Source: Pseudomonadales bacterium
Lineage (GTDB): Bacteria; Pseudomonadota; Gammaproteobacteria; Pseudomonadales; Pseudohongiellaceae
Direction: 5' to 3'
Assembly (NCBI GenBank): GCA_024234325.1
Contig: JACKOJ010000010.1
Coordinates: forward strand, 1-64,000
Length of the DNA: 64,000 nt
Shown here: positions 44,003 through 52,012 of the stretch, in pieces
Numbering within the stretch: position 1 is the stretch's first letter
Layout: each line of letters begins with the position of its first letter
Made by a program: the position numbers and the translations under genes
Notes under the pieces: model-generated
Seen by the model: only the letters and a program-made list of their open reading frames with translations
The model's database searches: none
What the model was told of the DNA's origin: nothing

Positions 44003-45244
44003 TCAGGCGAGTGCCTGGGTGAAGTCTGCAATCAGGTCGTCGATATGTTCGATGCCGACGGCGATCCGGATCAGCGAATCGGCAATGCCCATGGAGGCCC
44101 GGCGCTCGGCCCCCATCTCGTAGAAAATGGTGTGTGCGACCGGAATTGCCAGCGTGCGGGTATCCCCCAGGTTGCTCGACGAGACCACGTATTCGAGCCT
44201 GTTGAGGAAATCGAAACAGTCCACGTCCTCATGCAGTTCGATGCTCATCAGCGCACCAAAGTGACGGAACAGGCGTGACGCAAGGGCGTGTTGCGGGTGC
44301 GTGGGAAGCCCCGGGTAATGCACTTTGTTCACACGGGGGTGTTCCTGACAGAAGCGTGCAAGCGCCAGGGCATTGTCGCTGGCACGCTCCACTCGCAGCG
44401 ACATGGTTTCCGAACCAACCGCCAGGGAGTGGGCGGCTTCGGGGGCGAGCGTGGCACCAAAATCACGCAGCCCCTTCTTGCGGATCTGGGTCAGTCCCCA
44501 ATTACTCGCGGGGCCGGTCTTGTAGTTGTCGTACAGGTTCGGAAAGCTGCTCCAGTCGTACAGTCCGGTGTCCGTGACGGCTCCCCCCAGCGCATCGCCA
44601 TGACCGCCGAAATACTTGGACAGAGAGTTGATGACCAGTGAGGCACCGACGGACTTCGGGGAGAACAGGCAGGGGGTCGTGATGGTGTTGTCCACGACAT
44701 AAAGGATTTTTCGCTGCGCACACAATTCCCCGATGCGGGCCAGGTCGGCGACCTGTGTCACGGGGTTGGCAATGGTCTCGACAAACACCGCGCGTGTCTG
44801 CGGCGTCAGGGCTTTCTCCACCTTCGCGACATCGGTCGCGTCCACAAAGCTGACGTCCACCCCGAAATTGCCGAAGCTGTTGAACAGGCTGTTGGTGTTG
44901 CCAAACAGGAAAGCACTCGACACCACATGATCGCCCTTGCGCAGCAGGGCAAACAGGGTGGAACCGATGGCCGCCATGCCGGTGGCGAAGGCCGCAGTGG
45001 CGTGGCCGGACTCCATGCGGGTGACCCGGTTCTGCAGGGCGTTGACGGTCGGGTTCTGCTGACGGCCATAGTTGTAGCCGGGCTGCCGGCCCTGAAAGAC
45101 GGCGGCGAGATCGCGGGCGTCTTCATACTCGAAGGCGATCGAGGTGTGCACGGGTTTGTGCAGGGCTCCGTGACCGGGCTTGTCGCGGCGATCGGAGTGC
45201 AGATTCACCGTATCGAAATGCGGTGCGGGTTTGTCTCTGCTCAT
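44003..45244 (-). CDS. cystathionine gamma-synthase/O-acyl-homoserine sulfhydrylase family PLP enzyme
   Basis: 413 aa. Cys/Met metabolism PLP family: GYNYGRQQNPTVNALQNRV, ATGMAAIGSTLFALLRKGDHVV, FVETIANPVTQVADL, VVDNTITTPCLFSP and the PLP lysine in INSLSKYFGGHGDALGG. It resembles the family-level cystathionine gamma-synthase proteins rather than clear MetB, MetZ or MegL, so the substrate is open. ATG at 45244 is chosen for AGGA upstream; the frame continues 27 codons earlier without protein character. Isolated from other sulfur genes. Confidence 0.87.
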   Translation of the reverse strand: MSRDKPAPHFDTVNLHSDRRDKPGHGALHKPVHTSIAFEYEDARDLAAVFQGRQPGYNYGRQQNPTVNALQNRVTRMESGHATAAFATGMAAIGSTLFALLRKGDHVVSSAFLFGNTNSLFNSFGNFGVDVSFVDATDVAKVEKALTPQTRAVFVETIANPVTQVADLARIGELCAQRKILYVVDNTITTPCLFSPKSVGASLVINSLSKYFGGHGDALGGAVTDTGLYDWSSFPNLYDNYKTGPASNWGLTQIRKKGLRDFGATLAPEAAHSLAVGSETMSLRVERASDNALALARFCQEHPRVNKVHYPGLPTHPQHALASRLFRHFGALMSIELHEDVDCFDFLNRLEYVVSSSNLGDTRTLAIPVAHTIFYEMGAERRASMGIADSLIRIAVGIEHIDDLIADFTQALA

Positions 45245-45331
45245 GCTGTTGAATCCTGAATGACACTCTACGCCAGAGGCGGCGCAAGGCGGCCTAGTAT
45301 ATAAGACATGCCGGGGGCTGAACACCGGGGA

Positions 45332-46657
45332 TCAGGGCTGCTGGAATACCGCCAGGGAGGCGATCTGCTCGTCGATGGCACTGATGCGGGCCATATAGGC
45401 CTCGCTGTTGCGGTCGGTGTACTGGGCAGAGAAATCGTTTTCGGAGAGACCTGCATTGTCTCGCGAGACTGGTGGCATGTAGTCGGTTTCGGCTGCGATT
45501 GACTGCACGCTTGCCTGCATCTGCCGTGCTTCCGTCGGCGAGGCAGTCGCTTTGTTGCCCAGCGCGGCGCCCGCGCTGTTGGCGGTCAGGTCACTGAAGC
45601 TGAAGCCGGTGCGATAGCGGGCATCGTGCACTTCCTTGCTGGTGGAGAGCAGCCCGGCGACGCCGGCCCCGACAGTGGCACTCATGGCCGCAGAGCTGGT
45701 GAAGTGCTGCGCCAGATCCGGGCGATGCTGGATCGTCACGGTCAGGCGGCGGGGAGTAATCAGCGCTGCTGCCCCCGGAGGTTCGATCAACTGACTGAGA
45801 TCGGATTCGTTGACGTACAGGGACAGGGCCTGCAGCAGGCTGCGATTCTCGGTGACGGGGTCTTCACCGGCTGCCACGCGCTCCTGCGCGTTCTGAAACA
45901 GCGGCACCAGCAGCAGGCTGAGGGAAATGCTACTGACGTCCTGGGGCTGTGCCTCGACGATGGTCACGATTCTGCCGAAGTAGTGCACGATGCGCGCCTT
46001 GTCATCGGCGCTGAGCAGAAGCTGTTCCGCCTGCGTCTGCACCCGTGCCAGCAGGCGCGGGTCCCAGTCCAGGGTGATTTCCAGCAGATTCTCTTCGAAG
46101 CTGACAGTGCGCAGGCTCTGCTGCAGGTCCACCAGTTCCTGATAGTTGACGTAGGCACCGGCCATCCTCGCCTGCATACGCGCGATCAGGAAATGCACCA
46201 GGGCGTCCGGTACTGGCAGGCGGCCGAGTCTGAGCGCGAACAGGTCGAGGCTTTCGCCCCGTTCCCGTACGCCAGCATGCACATTCAGGTAAAGCGGCGT
46301 CAGCGGCGTGCGCAGGGGCATACTCAGATTCACCAGCGCGTTGCCCTGCTGCAGCGCCACGTCTGCGGTCACCTCCTGCATGCCTGGGATATTCTGCAGC
46401 AGGAAGGCTGCCAGCAGATTCAGCTCGTCGGCGTCGAGGTGCAGGGTCAGCTCACCAGGAGAGCTGATACTGGCCGGACCATTGTCTACCAACAGTTGTT
46501 CAATGGTGTTGATGGCCGGGTTGTCGAGTGTGGGATTGCGCGGCACTGCAGGGGAGGTCTGCAGCAGCAGGGCAGCCAGCAGCAGAAGCAGGAGCAACGG
46601 CAGGCCGATGATCAGCAGGGGAAGGCGAAAGGGGCTGGAATTGCGGATCTTCGTCAT
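45332..46657 (-). CDS. uncharacterised membrane-anchored protein
   Basis: 441 aa, not recognised. One strong N-terminal membrane segment (LPLLIIGLPLLLLLLLAALLLQ, about 12-33), then a large periplasmic domain with alternating beta/helix (INTIEQLLVDNGPASISSPGELTLHLDADELNLLAAFLLQNIPGM; LRTPLTPLYLNVHAGVRERGESLDLFALRLG). It ends in AYMARISAIDEQIASLAVFQQ. Conserved style suggests an envelope-assembly or lipid-handling role but nothing proves it. Divergent from the Ala-rich lipoprotein. ATG at 46657. Confidence 0.7.
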   Translation of the reverse strand: MTKIRNSSPFRLPLLIIGLPLLLLLLLAALLLQTSPAVPRNPTLDNPAINTIEQLLVDNGPASISSPGELTLHLDADELNLLAAFLLQNIPGMQEVTADVALQQGNALVNLSMPLRTPLTPLYLNVHAGVRERGESLDLFALRLGRLPVPDALVHFLIARMQARMAGAYVNYQELVDLQQSLRTVSFEENLLEITLDWDPRLLARVQTQAEQLLLSADDKARIVHYFGRIVTIVEAQPQDVSSISLSLLLVPLFQNAQERVAAGEDPVTENRSLLQALSLYVNESDLSQLIEPPGAAALITPRRLTVTIQHRPDLAQHFTSSAAMSATVGAGVAGLLSTSKEVHDARYRTGFSFSDLTANSAGAALGNKATASPTEARQMQASVQSIAAETDYMPPVSRDNAGLSENDFSAQYTDRNSEAYMARISAIDEQIASLAVFQQP

Positions 46658-46763
46658 GAGAATTCAGCATAAAGGCTGACAAATTGCTGATTTAGCTATA
46701 TAAAGTGCAAAATCTGGCGATGTGGTGAGGAGCTTGGGCCAAACCCATGCCAGTCTGCGCGGC

Positions 46764-46793
46764 TTGACCCTACTATCAGTGACTGATTATGGT
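46764..46793 (+). promoter_or_regulatory. candidate sigma-70 promoter of the Ala-rich lipoprotein gene
   Basis: TTGACC (46764-46769), 18-bp spacer, TATGGT (46788-46793). The gene's ATG is 56 bp downstream. Confidence 0.4.
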
Positions 46794-46848
46794 GGCGTCA
46801 AGCACTGCGCGATCACTTACCAGAGTTCACTGATCTACAAGGACTGCC

Positions 46849-47484
46849 ATGATGAAACGCTTTGCCATTGATGCCAGATTCATTCCGGTTGCGCGGCAGA
46901 TACTGCTGGGCGGGGTCATTCTTGCCCTCGTAGGCTGTGGGTCGTCGGCGAACCAGCAGGCGGCGATCGACCAGGCCCGCACGATCGAAATGCAGCGTGC
47001 AGAAGAGCAGGCGGCTGCGGCGCGTGCCGCTGAAGAGCGTGCCCGCATCGCGCGTCAGGAGGCCGAACGTCAGGCAGAGGTCGCCCGTCAGGAAGCCGAG
47101 CAGCAGGCCCGTGAAGCTGCGGAACAGGCAGCCCGGGAAGCGGCGCAACGTGAGGAGGCTGCCCGACTGGCGGCGGCAGAGCAGGCCCGCCGTGCAGCCC
47201 AGGCACGTCAGGACGCGCAGCGTGCCCGCATTGCACAACTGGAAGCCCAGATTGCGGATCTGCGGGCGATCAACGCCCGTGCCAGCGCGGTCAACAGCAA
47301 GTACGAAGAGGCGATTGCTGCTGCAGAGGCGTTGCTTGAGGCCCTGAACGCCGAGCAGGAGAAATACGCCAACACCAACGCCGCTGGCGAGCCGGTGGTA
47401 GCCCTGGACAAGGCCGGACTGGCAGAGCTGGAAGCCCGCAAGGACAGCCTCAAGCGCGAGGCTCAGGCGCTGAGCCAGCAATGA
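46849..47484 (+). CDS. coiled-coil lipoprotein rich in Ala, Glu, Arg and Gln
   Basis: 211 aa. Lipoprotein signal LLGGVILALVGC (Cys about residue 30), followed by one long coiled coil (about 36-150) built of ARQEAERQAEVARQEAEQQ-type repeats, then EAQIADLRAINARASAVNSKYEEAIAAAEALLEALNAEQEKYAN. No enzymatic domain. It could be an Lpp/TolA-like tether between membrane and cell wall, but no peptidoglycan-binding motif is seen. The following small gene overlaps it by 4 bp. Confidence 0.72.
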   Translation: MMKRFAIDARFIPVARQILLGGVILALVGCGSSANQQAAIDQARTIEMQRAEEQAAAARAAEERARIARQEAERQAEVARQEAEQQAREAAEQAAREAAQREEAARLAAAEQARRAAQARQDAQRARIAQLEAQIADLRAINARASAVNSKYEEAIAAAEALLEALNAEQEKYANTNAAGEPVVALDKAGLAELEARKDSLKREAQALSQQ

Positions 47485-47669
47485 GCGACAATGTGGTCGA
47501 TATCAGCGATGCGCTGGAGGCCCGTCGACACCAGGCCGCCGACGAGCGGCTGAAACAGATGCGTGCCGCCTTCCGTGCGGCACGCCTCAACGCCGCCGGC
47601 AAGGGGCCGACCCGTCCCGGTGGCGGATCCGGCAAGCGCCGGGGAAAGAAGCGTCACCCCTCCCGTTAG
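47481..47669 (+). CDS. small basic protein coupled to the coiled-coil lipoprotein
   Basis: 62 aa: an acidic start (MSDNVVDISDALEARR), a helical middle and a very basic Gly/Lys/Arg tail. The ATG overlaps the upstream stop by 4 bp. No family recognised; the basic tail suggests nucleic-acid contact, which is inference. Confidence 0.55.
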   Translation: MSDNVVDISDALEARRHQAADERLKQMRAAFRAARLNAAGKGPTRPGGGSGKRRGKKRHPSR

Positions 47670-47811
47670 AATGACCGATTGATGTGAAACATCTGGTATT
47701 TCCGGTCCTGAAATCCTCGTTTCAAGCGTTTGCAGCAGTTCGTTCCAATCTTCCTCAACCCCCCGATTTTCCTATGGTCCGGCCAACCCGGCAGGGGGGC
47801 GGGCGACAGCT

Positions 47812-47839
47812 TTGTTTGTCCTGATCGATATGCTACAGT
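47812..47839 (+). promoter_or_regulatory. candidate promoter of the membrane pyrophosphatase gene
   Basis: TTGTTT (47812-47817), 16-bp spacer, extended -10 TGCTACAGT (47831-47839). The leader would be about 40 nt. Confidence 0.45.
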
Positions 47840-47883
47840 GCGCCCGGTCCGTTAAAAAAAACAACATGAGGGGATACCGCAAG

Positions 47884-50031
47884 ATGCCAGGCATGACAAT
47901 AAGTATTACGATTTTGCTTTCACTTTTCGGTTTGGGCGTCGCGTATTTTTATATGCGCCGGGTGATGAGTGTCCCGTTGAGCCTCGGTCTTGAGGGCGAA
48001 CAGGAAACCCGTCTGAAGTTTATCCACGGTGCGATTGCCCAGGGTGCCATGGCATTTCTGAAGCAGGAGTACAAATTTCTCGCCATCTTCATGCTCGTCT
48101 TCGCCGCCATCATCGCGGTGCTGATTGACGACAACCACACTCCCGATACCCGTGAGGGTCTCTATACCGCAGTTGCCTTCCTCTTTGGCGGGGTGATCTC
48201 CATTGCCTCCGGCTACATCGGCATGATGATCGCCACCCAGGGCAATGCGCGGACAACCGTTTCGGCCCGCAATGACATCAGCGATGCCTATCGCGTGGCA
48301 CTGAACTCCGGTGCGGTGATGGGCTTTGCGCTGGTCAGTCTGGCGGTGCTGGGCCTGGTCCTGGTCTACCTGCTGATGAAAGCCTGGGTGCCCGACGATC
48401 TGCCCAACTACGTTCTCATGGAAATCATCGCCGGCTTCGGTCTGGGCGGGTCCACCATTGCGCTGTTCGCCCGTGTGGGTGGCGGTATCTTCACCAAGGC
48501 AGCGGACGTGGGTGCCGACCTGGTGGGCAAGGTGGAAAAAGGCATTCCGGAAGACGATCCGCGCAACCCTGCGGTAATCGCTGACAACGTGGGCGACAAC
48601 GTGGGTGACGTTGCCGGTATGGGCGCGGACCTGTTCGGTTCCTGCGCCGAGTCTACCTGCGCGGCGATGGTGATCAGTGCGGTGGTCTTTGCAGGCAATA
48701 TTGATGCGTTGCTGTATCCGATCCTGATCAGTGCCGTGGGCATTCCCATCAGTCTCATTACCCTGATGTTCGTGTCGGTCAAAAAAGAAGAAGATGTGTC
48801 ACCTGCACTGATGAAGCTGCTGATCATCTCCAGTGCGCTGATGGCCATTGCCATGTTCTTCGTGACCCGTGCCGTGATTCCCGAGCAGTTCGTGCTGCGT
48901 GAGGAAACCTACACCGCAATGGGCATCTACTGGTGCTTCTTCTCCGGTCTCATCGCCGGTCTGGCAGTGGGCCTGCTGACGGGTTACTACACGTCTGGCG
49001 CCTTCAAGCCGGTGCAGGAAGTGGCCAAGTCCTGTGAGACAGGCGCCGCAACAAACATCATTTACGGCCTGGCACTGGGCTACAAGAGCACCGTGCTGCC
49101 GTATATTGCGATTGCGATTGCGATCTTCGTGTCCTGGGAACTCGGCGGCATGTACGGGGTGGCGATTGGTTCGCTCGGGATGCTCGGTACCCTGGCGATT
49201 GCCCTGACCATCGACGCCTACGGCCCTGTGGCAGACAACGCCGGCGGCGTGGCCGAAATGGCCGGTCTGGACAAGGAAGTGCGTCGTCGCACCGACATCC
49301 TGGATGCGGCAGGCAACACAACTGCGGCCATCGGCAAGGGCTTCGCCATCGGCGCCGCCATTCTGACTTCGCTGGCGCTGTTTGCGGCCTTCCTGACCAG
49401 CGCCGATGGCCTGATGAAGGAAGCGCATGGTGAGAGCTACGATCTGCTGGGCAGCATCAACCTGCTGGACCCGATCGTGTTCGTGAGCCTGTTCCTCGGC
49501 GCGGTGCTGCCCTTCCTGTTCACGGCGATGACCATGAAGTCTGTAGGCAAGGCCGCCTTCGACATGATCGAAGAGGTACGTCGTCAGTTCAACTCGATTC
49601 CTGGCCTGATGGAAGGCAAGGCGGAGCCGGACTACGCGCAGTGTGTGGCCATCTCCACGAAAGCGGCGCTGCGTGAAATGATCGCCCCGGGCGTGCTGAT
49701 CATGGGCACTCCGCTGGTGGTGGGCTTCCTGTTCGGGGTACCGGCGGTCGCCGGGATTCTGGCGGGCTCTCTGGTAGCCGGCGGTGTGCTGGCGATCTCC
49801 TCCTCCAACAGTGGCGGTGCCTGGGACAACGCGAAGAAGTATGTGGAAGCGGGCCATTACGGTGGCAAGGGTTCCGAAGTGCACAAGGCTGCTGTTGTGG
49901 GCGACACCGTGGGCGATCCTCTCAAGGATACCTCCGGTCCGTCCCTGAACATCCTGATCAAACTCTCTGCGATCCTGTCGCTGGTGTTTGCACCGTTCTT
50001 CGTTCAGTACGGTGGGGTGCTGCTGGGTTAA
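47884..50031 (+). CDS. hppA: K+-dependent membrane-bound ion-pumping pyrophosphatase
   Basis: 715 aa, about 16 membrane helices. Uses pyrophosphate hydrolysis to pump H+ or Na+ across the inner membrane. Substrate motifs: KAADVGADLVGKVEKGIPEDDPRNPAVIADNVGDNVGD and DAYGPVADNAGGVAEM. The loop GNTTAAIGKGFAIGAA has Ala where K+-independent enzymes have Lys, so the protein is in the K+-dependent class. Pumped ion is not certain from sequence. ATG at 47884 preferred for GAGGGG 10 bp upstream over ATGs at 47866 and 47893. Its terminator is clear. Confidence 0.94.
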   Translation: MPGMTISITILLSLFGLGVAYFYMRRVMSVPLSLGLEGEQETRLKFIHGAIAQGAMAFLKQEYKFLAIFMLVFAAIIAVLIDDNHTPDTREGLYTAVAFLFGGVISIASGYIGMMIATQGNARTTVSARNDISDAYRVALNSGAVMGFALVSLAVLGLVLVYLLMKAWVPDDLPNYVLMEIIAGFGLGGSTIALFARVGGGIFTKAADVGADLVGKVEKGIPEDDPRNPAVIADNVGDNVGDVAGMGADLFGSCAESTCAAMVISAVVFAGNIDALLYPILISAVGIPISLITLMFVSVKKEEDVSPALMKLLIISSALMAIAMFFVTRAVIPEQFVLREETYTAMGIYWCFFSGLIAGLAVGLLTGYYTSGAFKPVQEVAKSCETGAATNIIYGLALGYKSTVLPYIAIAIAIFVSWELGGMYGVAIGSLGMLGTLAIALTIDAYGPVADNAGGVAEMAGLDKEVRRRTDILDAAGNTTAAIGKGFAIGAAILTSLALFAAFLTSADGLMKEAHGESYDLLGSINLLDPIVFVSLFLGAVLPFLFTAMTMKSVGKAAFDMIEEVRRQFNSIPGLMEGKAEPDYAQCVAISTKAALREMIAPGVLIMGTPLVVGFLFGVPAVAGILAGSLVAGGVLAISSSNSGGAWDNAKKYVEAGHYGGKGSEVHKAAVVGDTVGDPLKDTSGPSLNILIKLSAILSLVFAPFFVQYGGVLLG

Positions 50032-50051
50032 TCTCCGCAACACATTCGCTC

Positions 50052-50083
50052 AAAAAAGGGTCGCAACTGCGGCCCTTTTTTTT
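50052..50083 (+). terminator. rho-independent terminator after hppA
   Basis: AAAAAAGGGTCGC/GCGGCCCTTTTTT stem with a 4-nt AACT loop and eight T, 21 bp after the stop. Confidence 0.88.
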
Positions 50084-50139
50084 GCTGCCGACTGATCTGA
50101 TTACCTTGGTTGTTCTAATAGTCTCCCACTCTGCTGGTC

Positions 50140-50306
50140 GAGCCGGGAAATGAGACAAGTTGTCGGAGACGCCAAAAAGCTCACATCCCTGTGAAGGCTC
50201 GGCTCGCGCTTCCGACCGCCAGGGATGGCGGGAGTGCCGAGACTGCAGGAGCAAGTCTTCGGTCCTGGCGCCCGACGCTCCGCCATCTTGTCTCATTTCC
50301 CGGCTC
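50140..50306. repeat. 167-bp element with perfect 20-bp inverted ends
   Basis: Bases 50140-50159 are the exact reverse complement of 50287-50306. The 127-bp interior has a second, inner inverted pair (GGCGGGAG and CTCCGCC around 50226-50286), so the whole could fold as one long stem or be a miniature transposable element. It lies between the hppA terminator and the convergent hypothetical gene. No target-site duplication is clear. Confidence 0.75.
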
Positions 50307-50395
50307 TTGTCTGGTGATAGGCGATGCTCTGCAGTTTCGCTCCCCAATGCGGGAAGGAAACCGTGTAGATCATCTGAAAGGTGCGTTAAAACAGA

Positions 50396-50950
50396 TTAGT
50401 TGGTGTACTGACGTTCGAAGTGATACATGACCCATTCGTTGTGGTCGTTTTGCTCGTTGGTCTCGGTGTCGAGCCAGCTTACGCGGACGGTGCGCACGCA
50501 CTGATAGATGCGGAAGGAATCCGAGTTTTCGATGATCAGGCCGCGCACGGAAGGGTTCAGCGTGTAGTTGGAGATTTCCACCAGCTTCCATTCTTCCGCC
50601 ATGGTGCGCGAGATGCACTCGCTGCCAAACAGCAGGTTGAGGTAGTCGATTTCCTTCTCCGCCCATTTCCCGGCAGGCACCTCCATGTTCAGCGGAAGTC
50701 GTCGCTGGATGCTGGGATCGTCCTCGTCCTGGAACAGGACTGACTGCAGAACGACATTGTGTTCGCTCTGGTTCTGCGCCACGATTCGAAGACCCGCGTT
50801 GCTGCTGACGTTCCAGGCACTGGAGTAGATCGCGTACTTGATGAGGTAGTCCTCATCGCTTCCGGGAGCAGTCAGATCCTGCGACAGAGCGGATTGCGAC
50901 GCTGTCGAGAGAAGACCCAGCAGAAAAAGGGCTATGGGTGCCTTGAACAT
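50396..50950 (-). CDS. uncharacterised exported protein
   Basis: 184 aa. Signal peptide (APIALFLLGLLSTASQSALSQ), then a mature beta-rich domain with two Cys (SECISRTM and IYQCVRT, likely a disulfide). Contains LRIVAQNQSEHNVVLQSVLFQDEDDPS and SWLDTETNEQNDHNEWVMYHFERQY. No family recognised. It faces the hppA terminator and the inverted-repeat element, and is divergent from the Mrp-type gene. Confidence 0.7.
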   Translation of the reverse strand: MFKAPIALFLLGLLSTASQSALSQDLTAPGSDEDYLIKYAIYSSAWNVSSNAGLRIVAQNQSEHNVVLQSVLFQDEDDPSIQRRLPLNMEVPAGKWAEKEIDYLNLLFGSECISRTMAEEWKLVEISNYTLNPSVRGLIIENSDSFRIYQCVRTVRVSWLDTETNEQNDHNEWVMYHFERQYTN

Positions 50951-51121
50951 GGTGAACTCTTTCCTTACGCCACTATCGATGTGGCCAAGCTAGCAAAAAA
51001 CTCCTGAAGGGTAGCTTAACCGACAGGGTTTTTCCACGGGCGTATTGTCGCAGAATGTGTTGAATCGAGACAGAAAGCCCGTCGAGTATGCCCTTGTTCC
51101 TCGCCGCGTCTTCGTTGGATA

Positions 51122-51973
51122 ATGCCGGGGTCATCGGCAAGGGTCTTGAAAGTGGAAAGATTACAGGGAGTCCAGCACGTTATCTGTGTCGCCTCGGGCA
51201 AAGGCGGGGTCGGCAAGTCCACCACTGCTGTCAACCTGGCACTTGCACTGCACCGACGCGGCAAGCGGGTCGGTCTGCTGGACGCCGACATCTACGGCCC
51301 CAGTCAGCCCCTGATGCTGGGTGTCAAACCCGGGGTGCGGCCGCGGGTGATTGACAACAAGTTCATGGAGCCCATCAAGGCGCATGGCATTGAATCCAAT
51401 TCCATGGGCTATCTGGTCAGCCCCGAAACCCCCATGGTCTGGCGGGCTCCGATGATTGTCGGCGCCTTCAACCAGATCCTCAAGGATACCCGCTGGTCCG
51501 ATCTCGACTATCTGATTGTCGATATGCCACCGGGGACCGGTGATATCCAGTTGAGCCTCTCCCAGGCGGTGCCCATTAGTGGTGCCGTGATTGTGACCAC
51601 GCCGCAGGATGTGGCCTTGCTGGACGCCCGCAAGGGCATTGAGATGTTCCGCAAGGTCAAGGTGCCCCTGCTTGGAGTCGTGGAGAACATGGGCGTGCAT
51701 ATCTGCTCGAACTGCGGACATGCCGAGGCCATCTTCGGTACCGGCGGGGGCCAGCAACTGTCCGAGGATTACGGCATCGACGTGATCGGTTCCCTTCCGC
51801 TGGACCTCTCCATTCGCGAGCACACCGACAGCGGCAATCCTATCGTGGTGGCGCAGCCCGACAGTCCTGTGGCGCAGGCCTATCTTGAACTCGCCGACCA
51901 GGTGATGGAGCGTATTGAACAACTGGCGCGGAATGCCGCAGCCGCCCCAGTGATACAGATGAGTGACGACTGA
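51122..51973 (+). CDS. Mrp/ApbC-family P-loop iron-sulfur carrier ATPase
   Basis: 283 aa. Cytosolic [Fe-S] cluster carrier of the Mrp/NBP35 group. Deviant Walker A SGKGGVGKSTTAVNLALAL near residue 27, LLDADIYGPSQPLMLG, VDMPPGTGDIQLS, and the cluster-bridging CxxC in ICSNCGHAE. It lacks the N-terminal DUF59 domain of the long form. ATG at 51122, weak ribosome binding site; GTG near 51150 is an alternative. The Na+/alanine symporter follows 39 bp later. Confidence 0.9.
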   Translation: MPGSSARVLKVERLQGVQHVICVASGKGGVGKSTTAVNLALALHRRGKRVGLLDADIYGPSQPLMLGVKPGVRPRVIDNKFMEPIKAHGIESNSMGYLVSPETPMVWRAPMIVGAFNQILKDTRWSDLDYLIVDMPPGTGDIQLSLSQAVPISGAVIVTTPQDVALLDARKGIEMFRKVKVPLLGVVENMGVHICSNCGHAEAIFGTGGGQQLSEDYGIDVIGSLPLDLSIREHTDSGNPIVVAQPDSPVAQAYLELADQVMERIEQLARNAAAAPVIQMSDD

Positions 51974-52012
51974 ACGACCGCCAATTCAACCGACCAAATG
52001 AGGACCGTGCCA

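Noticed and set aside
50160..50430. Two short overlapping plus-strand frames and a minus-strand frame in the inverted-repeat element
   Set aside because: They follow from the base composition of the repeat; no start signals and no protein-like pattern.
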